Assembly: GCA_016710325.1 (NCBI GenBank) | Contig: JADJXK010000001.1 | Span: forward strand, 1,798,001-1,862,000 | Origin: Candidatus Leptofilum proximum | GTDB lineage: Bacteria; Chloroflexota; Anaerolineae; Promineifilales; Promineifilaceae | Reading direction: 5' to 3' | Length of the DNA stretch: 64,000 nt | Shown: positions 56,760-63,491 of the stretch, piece after piece | Layout of the letters: the number at the start of each line of letters is the position of its first letter | Numbering within the stretch: the first letter of the stretch is position 1 | Program-made: the position numbers and the translations under genes | Notes under the pieces: generated by a model | Database searches by the model: none | Seen by the model: the letters and a program-made list of their open reading frames with translations, nothing else | Told to the model about the DNA's origin: nothing

Positions 56760-57534
56760 CTTTTTTGCCCTCCTGGAGGCCAATTTGGGTGGAGAAGCGC
56801 AGGTGAGCGCTGCGGAAGATGAACCAGCCCCAGCTGAGCGGCCGTTCCTCAAAATCGTAAAAAAGGTGTTCCAGGTAAAAAGCGGCCGTTGGCAGCCTTG
56901 CCTGCATAATGTTCGCTTCTTCCTCGTTCATGAGTGTAGCTTCGATAGCCAGTTCGCCGCGCTTGAGCGAGTGGTTGACCGCGTTGGAGAACAGGCCGTG
57001 CAGGGAGGTGACGTCCATTTCTGCTTCCACGATGGGGCGGGTAGGATCGTACACCAGGTAGGCGCGATGGTAAAAAATGGGCTGGCCTGCCCGGGTGAGC
57101 AGGCGGCGAATGTAGATGGTATTGGCCCCCTCGGCAATGCCCAGCTTGCGTGCTGTGCGCTCGTCGGCGGACACCACGCGCACTTCAAGCAGCTTAACGG
57201 CCGTATCCGCCGCCTCTTGAAACAACGCCTGTAACTCGTGTAGATCGAAGACGGCCGTGCCTAACTCCAGCGGCTTGACAAACGTGCCTTTGCCCTGGGC
57301 CGTGCTCACCACACCCTGGTCGGACAACAAATTAATCGAGCGTCGCACCGTCATGGGGCTGATGCCGTAGGTGCGGCACAGCTGCGCCTCGGAGGGCAGC
57401 TGGTCACCCGGGCGGAAGGCGCCCTCGGCAATCTGGCGGCGCAGGATGTTGGCCAGCTGGGCGTAGGCCGGTTCATAGGCGTCGCGGTCAATTTGTTGGG
57501 GGTGGGTGAGAGAGTTAATTGTTTCAGGCTTCAT
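56752..57534 (-). CDS. GntR/UTRA family transcriptional regulator
   Basis: A 260-residue regulator. The winged helix is YAQLANILRRQIAEGAFRPGDQLPSEAQLCRTYGISPMTVRRSINLLSDQGVVSTAQGKGTFV in order, quoted here by parts YGISPMTVRRSINLL and QGKGTFV. The C-terminal UTRA effector domain has IYIRRLLTRAGQPIFYHRAYLV and FEERPLSWGWFIFRS. It heads a two-gene unit with a corrinoid protein and is divergent from the methyl-transfer operon. Two 19-bp near-identical direct repeats lie in the common upstream region. The effector is probably the methylated substrate or a product. The ATG at 57534 is used; a further start at 57567 is possible. Confidence 0.9.
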   Translation of the reverse strand: MKPETINSLTHPQQIDRDAYEPAYAQLANILRRQIAEGAFRPGDQLPSEAQLCRTYGISPMTVRRSINLLSDQGVVSTAQGKGTFVKPLELGTAVFDLHELQALFQEAADTAVKLLEVRVVSADERTARKLGIAEGANTIYIRRLLTRAGQPIFYHRAYLVYDPTRPIVEAEMDVTSLHGLFSNAVNHSLKRGELAIEATLMNEEEANIMQARLPTAAFYLEHLFYDFEERPLSWGWFIFRSAHLRFSTQIGLQEGKKDA

Positions 57535-57620
57535 AATACGTTCCACTTGCCAAAGGTTCCGGTACAAACGGGGGTATTTTTACTTACAAAACGGCCGTAA
57601 AATGAATAAGAAAAAGCTTC

Positions 57621-57681
57621 TTGACAACTTCTCTATATAAGTATAAATTACCCTGTAGCTGCACTTCCCTATATAAGTATA
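57621..57681 (+). promoter_or_regulatory. Promoter and repeated operator of the methyl-transfer operon
   Basis: TTGACA (57621-57626) with a TAAATT box at 57644-57649 (spacer 17) points to the DUF1638 operon. The sequence ACTTCTCTATATAAGTATA (57627-57645) is repeated as ACTTCCCTATATAAGTATA (57663-57681), 36 bases apart, with one mismatch. The first copy overlaps the promoter spacer, the second lies after the start. They are probable GntR-family operators. Confidence 0.75.
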
Positions 57682-57729
57682 TAAGTGTTGGGGAATTTGC
57701 ACAACCGGCGCGGAACAACAGGTGGAAGA

Positions 57730-58464
57730 ATGGGAAACGGCCGTACCAAAGTCATTGCCTGTGCCACGGTCATCGAAGAGATGCTGCCCCTCATGCCGCC
57801 TGAGCTGGCCTACGAAGTGCTGGACTTTGGTCTGCACCTCGTCCCCGGCAGCTTGAAGGCCTGTCTGCAAGAAGCCATCGACATTGCCTGCCAGGACGGC
57901 TATGACACCGTCATTTTGGGCTACGGCCTGTGCTCGATGGCTGTGGTGGGGCTGCAAACCCACACCGCCACCATCGTTATTCCCCGCGTCGATGACTGCA
58001 TTGCCTGCTTTTTAGGCTCCCGTGAAGCATATACCGCGCAAAACAAGAAGGAACCCGGCACCTACTACCTCACCAAGGGCTGGATTGAAGTCAGCGACAC
58101 GCTGCTCGATGAGTACAATCGCACCGCCGCCAAATACGGCGAGGCGCGCGCCGAGCGCATCATGAAAGTGATGCTGGCCCATTACAAGCGGCTGGTCTAC
58201 ATCGACACCGGCACCGACAACCAGGATTACTACCGCGAGTATGCCCGCAAAGTGGCGGACCGGTTTAATTTGCAGTTTGAAGAGGTAAAAGGCTCAAACA
58301 ATCTGATTTACCGCACCCTTTTTGGCCCGTGGGACGGTGATTTTGTGGTAGCCCATCCCGGCCAGACGATTCAGTACACCGACTTCAAAACCAGCGCGAC
58401 AACCACCAACAATCTCAACGCGTTTTCCCTGGCGCGTCCCCGAAGGAAAGATAGTGATGCCTGA
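57730..58464 (+). CDS. DUF1638 protein of the corrinoid methyl-transfer cluster
   Basis: A 244-residue soluble protein with the DUF1638 pattern: VIACATVIEEMLPL, CQDGYDTVILGYGLCSMAVVG, IPRVDDCIACFLGSREAY and FGPWDGDFVVAHPGQTI. Cys residues in ACAT, YGLCS and DDCIAC could bind a metal or cluster. The family is recurrent beside corrinoid methyltransferases and activators in anaerobes, but its role is not known. It is the first gene of the operon behind the repeated operator and overlaps the next gene by eight bases. AGGTGGAAGA precedes the ATG. Confidence 0.85.
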   Translation: MGNGRTKVIACATVIEEMLPLMPPELAYEVLDFGLHLVPGSLKACLQEAIDIACQDGYDTVILGYGLCSMAVVGLQTHTATIVIPRVDDCIACFLGSREAYTAQNKKEPGTYYLTKGWIEVSDTLLDEYNRTAAKYGEARAERIMKVMLAHYKRLVYIDTGTDNQDYYREYARKVADRFNLQFEEVKGSNNLIYRTLFGPWDGDFVVAHPGQTIQYTDFKTSATTTNNLNAFSLARPRRKDSDA

Positions 58465-60289
58465 AGCCAAAACCTTCCAGGTCCAGTTTCAGCCGATTGG
58501 CAAACGTGTCACGGCATCGCCCGATGTCTCCTTGTTTGAAGCGGCGCGCGAATCGGGGCTGGACCTGGCTTCGGCGTGTGGCGGCGAGGGCAACTGCGGC
58601 CAGTGTCGCGTGGTGATATTGTCCGGACAGGCCACACCGCCGAACCCGGACGAGGAGTTTATTCTCAGCGATTTGGAGCGGCAGCAGGGGGAGCGCCTGG
58701 CTTGCTGCACCTTTGCCCGGTCCGATTTAACCATCCACGTGCCTCGCGAATCGCTCATTACCGGGCAGCGGCTGCAAATTGCCAGCAACCTGCGTGAAAT
58801 TGCCCCCGATCCCATGATTCACGCCTACCCGGTGACCCTGACGCCGCCGACGCTGGAGGATATTCGCCCGGACTTTACCCGGTTGTTGGTTGCTTTGGCC
58901 GAAGTACATGGCTTAACGGAGTTGTCGGCGGATACGGCCGTCCTCCGCACCCTCCCCGCCACGCTCCGTAACAACAATTGGCAGGTCACTGCCCTCGTCC
59001 GTGACCATGCAGTTGTGGGCGTGGTGGCGGGTGAGAAACGGCCGCTTGGCTTCGCCGTTGACCTGGGCACCACCAAAATCGCGGCGTACCTGGTGGACCT
59101 GGCCACGGGGGAAGATCTGGCCTCGGCTGGCGCGCCCAATCCGCAGATTGGCTACGGCGAAGACGTCATCAGCCGCCTCAACCACGTCTCGCGCCATCCC
59201 GAAGGCGGCCGGGTGCTGGCCAGCAAGGTGCAGGAAACACTGCACGATTTGCTGCAAGAACTGACCGATCAAGCAGGTGTTAGCCTGGAACAAATCGCCG
59301 AGGCCTGCATTGTGGGCAACACAGCGATGACCCACCTGCTGCTCCAGCTGCCGGTGCGCCAGCTGGCCACCGCGCCGTACGTGGCTGCCGTAGGCACTTC
59401 GCTCACCGTGCCTGCTGCTGAACTTGGTTTGCCAATGGCCCCTGGGGCAACCGTGTACATTCCACCTTGTATTGGCGGTTTTGTGGGGGCCGACCACGTA
59501 GCGATGATCCTGGCTTGCGATCTGGATGAGGGGAACAAAACATCTCTGGGGGTAGATATTGGGACCAACACCGAGATTGCTATTCGCAAACCAGGACTGT
59601 CGTTTCTCACGTCGGCCTCTTGCGCTTCTGGCCCGGCGTTTGAGGGGGCGCACATCAGCGATGGGATGCGGGCGGCGTCCGGGGCGATTGAGAAGGTGCG
59701 CATCACCGCGACGAGCGTTGAGCTGACGACTATCGACGATGCCCCAGCGGTAGGGCTGTGCGGCTCCGGCATTGTGGACGCCACGGCCGAATTGTACCGC
59801 TCGGGCCTCATCAACCATCGCGGGCGGTTTGATCAGGGCAATGTGCGGGTGGGGAACGGCCGTTTTGGCGCCGAATTTTGCCTGGTGCCAGCCTCTAAAA
59901 GCGGCAGCAGCCGGGATGTGCTCATCACCCAAAAGGACGTAAACGAAATTCAGCTGGCCAAGGGCGCCATTCACGCCGGGCTGCAAATTTTGCTGGAAGC
60001 AACCAACACACCGCCTGAAGCGGTGGACGAGGTGATCATTGCCGGGGCGTTTGGATCCTTCCTCAATGTGCAAAGTGCCATTGCCATGGGGCTGTTTCCC
60101 GAGCTGCCCAGGGCTCAATACCGGCAGGTGGGCAATGCGGCCGTTATCGGCGCCAAGTGGATGCTGATCTCTCGCCAGGCTCGCCAGCGCGCCGAACAAA
60201 TCGCTCGGAACACCAGCTACAACGAATTGACGACGTACCCGAAATTCGGCCGTAAGTTTGCCCTGGGTATGTTGTTTCCGGAACCGTGA
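58457..60289 (+). CDS. Reductive activator of corrinoid enzymes (RACE/RamA-like ferredoxin-ASKHA ATPase)
   Basis: A 610-residue protein. The N-terminal [2Fe-2S] ferredoxin domain has CGGEGNCGQC (Cys41, 47, 50) and LACCTFA (Cys83/84). The ASKHA-type ATPase (DUF4445) follows from about residue 200: FAVDLGTTKIAAYLVDLATG, VGNTAMTHLLLQLPV, GVDIGTNTEIAIR and IIAGAFGSFLNVQSAIAMG. It re-reduces oxidised Co(II) corrinoid proteins to Co(I) using ATP. The ATG at 58457 (preceded by GTG) overlaps DUF1638. No separate ferredoxin domain from another gene is needed. Confidence 0.92.
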   Translation: MPEAKTFQVQFQPIGKRVTASPDVSLFEAARESGLDLASACGGEGNCGQCRVVILSGQATPPNPDEEFILSDLERQQGERLACCTFARSDLTIHVPRESLITGQRLQIASNLREIAPDPMIHAYPVTLTPPTLEDIRPDFTRLLVALAEVHGLTELSADTAVLRTLPATLRNNNWQVTALVRDHAVVGVVAGEKRPLGFAVDLGTTKIAAYLVDLATGEDLASAGAPNPQIGYGEDVISRLNHVSRHPEGGRVLASKVQETLHDLLQELTDQAGVSLEQIAEACIVGNTAMTHLLLQLPVRQLATAPYVAAVGTSLTVPAAELGLPMAPGATVYIPPCIGGFVGADHVAMILACDLDEGNKTSLGVDIGTNTEIAIRKPGLSFLTSASCASGPAFEGAHISDGMRAASGAIEKVRITATSVELTTIDDAPAVGLCGSGIVDATAELYRSGLINHRGRFDQGNVRVGNGRFGAEFCLVPASKSGSSRDVLITQKDVNEIQLAKGAIHAGLQILLEATNTPPEAVDEVIIAGAFGSFLNVQSAIAMGLFPELPRAQYRQVGNAAVIGAKWMLISRQARQRAEQIARNTSYNELTTYPKFGRKFALGMLFPEP

Positions 60290-60367
60290 ACGGTAAACCG
60301 TAATCGGTAATCCGTGAGCAAACCGATTACCGACCACCGATTACCGATTACCGTTCACCGATTACCG
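60287..60367. repeat. Intergenic word repeat (GATTACCGATTACCG family)
   Basis: GTGAACGGTAAACCGTAATC is opposed by the words GATTACCGACCACCGATTAC and CGATTACCGTTCACCG. Same family as the copy inside copA. Confidence 0.85.
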
Positions 60368-60384
60368 AAAAAAGGGAGCAATGG

Positions 60385-61197
60385 ATGAAAATAATTGGCG
60401 AAAAGATTAATGGCACCCGCAAGCGGGTCGCGGCGGCGATTGCCGAGCGGGATCAGAATTACATTCAGGAGCTGGCGGCCAAACAAAGTGAGGCTGGGGC
60501 AAACTGGCTGGATGTCAATGCGGGCACGCACCCTGCCCAGGAACCGGAGGATCTGACCTGGCTGATTGAAACGATTCAGGCCGTCGTGGCGACGCCGTTG
60601 TGCCTGGACAGTGCCAATCCGGCCGCGCTGCACGCAGTGCTGCCCGCCGTGAAAAAGACACCGATGATTAACTCCATCAGCGGCGAGCCGGAGCGGCTGG
60701 AGAAAATCTTGCCCATCGTGGCCGAACATGGCTGCGAGGTCATTGCCCTGGCCATGGACGACAAAAAAATCCCCAAAACGACCGAAAAGCGCATAGAAAT
60801 CATCGACCACATCCTGTCGGCTACGCGAGCGGCCGGTGTGCCCGACGGCAAGGTGTATGTGGACCCGCTGGTGATGACCATTGCCACCGAAAACCAGAGC
60901 GCCGCTATTGCCTGCGATACCATTCGCGCCGTCCACGAAAAGTATCCCGAAGTGCACTTTACGATGGGTTTGAGCAACATTTCGTTTGGGCTGCCCGCGC
61001 GCAAGCAAATCAACCGCGCCTTTTTGACCCTGGCGATGCAGGCCGGTTTAGACAGCGCCATCATGGACCCACTGGACAAGGAACTGGTGGCCGCCATTTT
61101 GACCACAGAACTGCTGTTAGGCCGCGACCGGCACTGCATGAACTATGTGCGGGCTTCACGTAAGGGGTTGTTTGATCCGCCAGCTAAAAGTACTTGA
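60385..61197 (+). CDS. Methyl-tetrahydrofolate:corrinoid methyltransferase (pterin-binding)
   Basis: A 270-residue TIM-barrel enzyme of the pterin-binding family (AcsE/MtvA-like). IIGEKINGTRKRVAAAI, ANWLDVNAGT, DSANPAALHAVLP, MINSISGEPERL, YVDPLVMTIAT and MGLSNISFGLPARKQINRAFL mark the folate site. It moves the methyl group from the corrinoid protein to tetrahydrofolate, or the reverse. The preceding repeat separates it from the activator gene, but direction and context keep it in the operon. Confidence 0.92.
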   Translation: MKIIGEKINGTRKRVAAAIAERDQNYIQELAAKQSEAGANWLDVNAGTHPAQEPEDLTWLIETIQAVVATPLCLDSANPAALHAVLPAVKKTPMINSISGEPERLEKILPIVAEHGCEVIALAMDDKKIPKTTEKRIEIIDHILSATRAAGVPDGKVYVDPLVMTIATENQSAAIACDTIRAVHEKYPEVHFTMGLSNISFGLPARKQINRAFLTLAMQAGLDSAIMDPLDKELVAAILTTELLLGRDRHCMNYVRASRKGLFDPPAKST

Positions 61198-61415
61198 CAA
61201 GGTGACAGGGTGACAAGGTGACAGATAGTGCCCTTTGTCGGTATAGCTCTTTTTTGTTCTTTCGCCTGGAGAGCAGGCTTTACAAACACAATCGTTTTAA
61301 TGGTGCGCCGGTTTTTACGGGCGCAGTGATTGACCAGGAAACGCTTTTTGAACAGCAAGGTTTGCCAGGATTGCTGGTAGAGAAGGGAAAACAGGTCATC
61401 AGGAAGAGGTGAAAT
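61198..61415. other. 218-base gap inside the methyl-transfer operon
   Basis: It begins with tandem AGGTGACAGGGTGACAAGG words. A GTG-started frame of 64 codons (61218-61412) exists and ends shortly before the next gene, but it shows no recognisable motif, and its first third is low in protein-like pattern. I treat the stretch as non-coding with low certainty. The hairpin TGCGCC/GGCGCA near 61303-61326 is also present. Confidence 0.4.
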
Positions 61416-62042
61416 ATGTCACAAGAGTTGATTGATGCAATAACCGATATGCGGGAAGATGATGTGCTTAGAATCACCCACGAACTGCTGGACGCGGGTG
61501 CTTCGCCGCTGGACATTCTGAACGCATGCAAGGCGGCCATGGAGGTCATTGGCCAGCGGTTTGAGACGGGGGAAGCGTTTATTCCCGAATTGATCCTGGC
61601 CGGCGAAATGATGACGGCCGTTTCCGACGTCCTTAAACCGCGCATGGCTGAAGAAGCCGCCAGCGAAAAGCTGGGCAAGATTGTCCTGGGCACGGTCGAG
61701 GGCGACATTCACGACATCGCCAAGGACATTGTGGTCTTCATGCTGGATTTGAACGGCTTTGAGGTCACCGACCTGGGCGTGGACGTCCCGGCGGCCAAAT
61801 TTGTCGAGGCAGTCCAGGAGACCGGGGCCACCATCGTAGGCCTCAGCGGCTTCCTCACCCTGGCCTACGATCCGATGAAGGACACTGTCGCTGCCCTGCG
61901 CGACCACGGCCTGAATGTGAAGATCATGATTGGCGGCGGGCAGGTTGATGAGCAAATCCGTGAATACACCGGCGCAGATGCCTACGGCCGTGACGCAATG
62001 GCCGCCGTGGCGCTGGCCAAAGAATGGGCAAAGGAGAGTTGA
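61416..62042 (+). CDS. Corrinoid protein with variant DxHxxA motif
   Basis: A 208-residue B12-binding protein with helical cap (DAITDMREDDVLRITHELLDAGASPLD, ELILAGEMMTAVSDVL) and Rossmann domain. The ligand motif is GDIHDIAKDIVV (His99): the usual DxHxxG is DxHxxA here, while the rest (FEVTDLGVDVPAAKFVEAV, TIVGLSGFLTLAYDPMKDTV, IGGGQVDEQIREYTGADAYG) is normal. It lies between the methyl-H4folate enzyme and the UroD-type methyltransferase, six bases before the latter, and is the probable partner of both. GGAAGAGGTGAAAT precedes the ATG. Confidence 0.9.
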   Translation: MSQELIDAITDMREDDVLRITHELLDAGASPLDILNACKAAMEVIGQRFETGEAFIPELILAGEMMTAVSDVLKPRMAEEAASEKLGKIVLGTVEGDIHDIAKDIVVFMLDLNGFEVTDLGVDVPAAKFVEAVQETGATIVGLSGFLTLAYDPMKDTVAALRDHGLNVKIMIGGGQVDEQIREYTGADAYGRDAMAAVALAKEWAKES

Positions 62043-62048
62043 GTCATC

Positions 62049-63377
62049 ATGTTCGTGAGACCTGATAATTGGAATAAATTGTCTCCCATGGAACGGCGCC
62101 AGGTGCGCCTGGATAACTGGCAGAATGCGCCGATAGAATTTATGAGCCCGGAAGCGGAAGCCAACTACAAAGAGCGAATCGGCCGTTTGCGCAAAATCTA
62201 CGACATGGCACCGCACGATCGCCCCATTGCTGATGGGTTTATGGGGGCCAACGAATACGTGGTGCGCCGCAAGGGCATGAACGGCAAGGACATGGTGTAC
62301 AACCATGAGAAGCTGCGCGAACCGCTGTTGGCGTTCCATAACGAGTTTCAGCCGGATACGGCCGTATCTCCCCTACCATACCCCGGCAAAGTGATGGATC
62401 TGCTCAATTACCAGACCTACATCTGGGGCGGACAAAAGCTGCCCGATGAGCTGACCATCCAGGCGGTTGAAGGCGAATACATGATGGCCGACGAATACCG
62501 CGTGTTTGCCGCCGACCCGACCGACTTCTGGCTGAAAAAATATCTGCCCCGCGTCATGCCGGCGCTTGGCCCGCTGGCCATGCTTACCGAGTTCCCCCGC
62601 GTCTCCGAAAATGTGGACCTCATCGACATGATCCTGCCCTTTGGCCTGCCGCCGTTCCAGGCCATGCTGCAAACCCTCATGGAAGCGGGCAACGAGCTGA
62701 TGAAGATGCTCGGCGCCGTTGGCCAGACAGCTGGCATGATTGCCGCGTCCGGTTTCCCCAGCATGGGCTTCAATATCGTCAAGACCCCGTTTGACTACCT
62801 GGGCGACACGCTGCGCGGCACCAAGGGCATCCTCACGGACATGTACCGCCACCCGAACGACTTGCTGGCCGCCTGCGAGGCGTACGTGCCTGTGTTGATC
62901 AACGCTGTAGTCAACGCCAGTGACCGCAACGGCGCGCCCGCGGCATTGTACGTGCTGCACAAGGGTGCAGATTCCTTCATGTCCCAGGCCCAGTTCGAGA
63001 AGTTCTACTGGCCTACCTGGAAGCAGGTGATGCTGGCCCTGTACGAAGAAGGCATCACCAGCTACCTGTTCATCGAAGGTTCCTACAACAAGCGGCTGCA
63101 AAACCTGGCCGAAATGCCGGAAAAATCCCTGGTGTGCCACTTTGACCAGACCGACATGGGACCGGTGAAGGAACTCTTGAGCGACAAGTACATCATTGCC
63201 GGGAATGTGCCTGCCTCCTTGATGGCTACTGGCACGACGGATGAAGTACGCGCCTACTGCGACAACCTGATGGACCTGTTTGGCGATGCCCCTGGCTACA
63301 TCATGGCCCACGGCTGCTACTTTGAAAACACCACCGATGACAAAATGCGGGCGTTCATCGATTCGGTTAAACGGTAG
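62049..63377 (+). CDS. UroD-family methyltransferase (substrate:corrinoid)
   Basis: A 442-residue protein of the uroporphyrinogen decarboxylase/MtaA superfamily. Landmark stretches are LGPLAMLTEFPRVSENVDLIDMI, LHKGADSFMSQAQFEKFYWP, LFIEGSYNKRLQNLAEMP, CHFDQTDMGPVKELL and YIMAHGCYFENTT; the His-x-Cys (AHGC) near residue 421 is a zinc-ligand-like pattern of methyl-activating members. It lacks a clear heme-precursor context. It should transfer methyl from an unknown substrate (for example an aryl methyl ether or methylamine) to the adjacent corrinoid protein. Its position 6 bases after the corrinoid gene supports pairing. Confidence 0.88.
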   Translation: MFVRPDNWNKLSPMERRQVRLDNWQNAPIEFMSPEAEANYKERIGRLRKIYDMAPHDRPIADGFMGANEYVVRRKGMNGKDMVYNHEKLREPLLAFHNEFQPDTAVSPLPYPGKVMDLLNYQTYIWGGQKLPDELTIQAVEGEYMMADEYRVFAADPTDFWLKKYLPRVMPALGPLAMLTEFPRVSENVDLIDMILPFGLPPFQAMLQTLMEAGNELMKMLGAVGQTAGMIAASGFPSMGFNIVKTPFDYLGDTLRGTKGILTDMYRHPNDLLAACEAYVPVLINAVVNASDRNGAPAALYVLHKGADSFMSQAQFEKFYWPTWKQVMLALYEEGITSYLFIEGSYNKRLQNLAEMPEKSLVCHFDQTDMGPVKELLSDKYIIAGNVPASLMATGTTDEVRAYCDNLMDLFGDAPGYIMAHGCYFENTTDDKMRAFIDSVKR

Positions 63378-63414
63378 TGGTCTGGTACGGGTGAACAATA
63401 CAGTTTGACGAAGT

Positions 63415-63472
63415 AAGCATTCCCAAAAGAAGGCGGGCTCCACTGTCCGGTTTTGAGAATGCTTGCTCTTTT
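63415..63472 (+). terminator. Terminator after the UroD-type gene
   Basis: AAGCATTCCCAAAA (63415-63428) pairs with TTTTGAGAATGCTT (63451-63464) with one mismatch; GCTCTTTTA follows. It separates the methyl-transfer operon from the transporter gene. Confidence 0.8.
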
Positions 63473-63491
63473 ATTCACATTTTGGGTGACT

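Larger units (their letters stand above)
2068..62365. repeat. Dispersed palindrome family ACGGCCGT (about 118 copies)
   Basis: The octamer ACGGCCGT was found about 118 times when read by eye. First copy 2068-2075, last copy 62358-62365. Counts per 10 kb from the left are 14, 21, 16, 24, 20, 20, then 3 in the last 4 kb. Under equal base use one copy is expected in 64 kb. In the first 40 copies the preceding base is A in 28 and the following base is T in 20, so the preferred form is AACGGCCGTT. Inside genes it is read in all three frames, giving TAV, (N/D)GR or RP. It also lies between genes (14725, 28184, 37438, 53559, 57591). Variants with another first base are far rarer (roughly 13 GCGGCCGT, 7 TCGGCCGT, 2 CCGGCCGT). 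Confidence 0.95.

Noticed and set aside
58913..60337. Minus-strand open frame of 474 codons opposite the corrinoid activator
   Set aside because: Antisense of a strongly conserved gene; no motif.
61218..61412. 64-codon frame before the second corrinoid gene
   Set aside because: GTG start inside a tandem word repeat, no motif; kept only as a note in the gap entry.
62373..63443. Minus-strand open frame of 356 codons opposite the UroD-type gene
   Set aside because: Antisense shadow, His- and Gln-rich, without motif.
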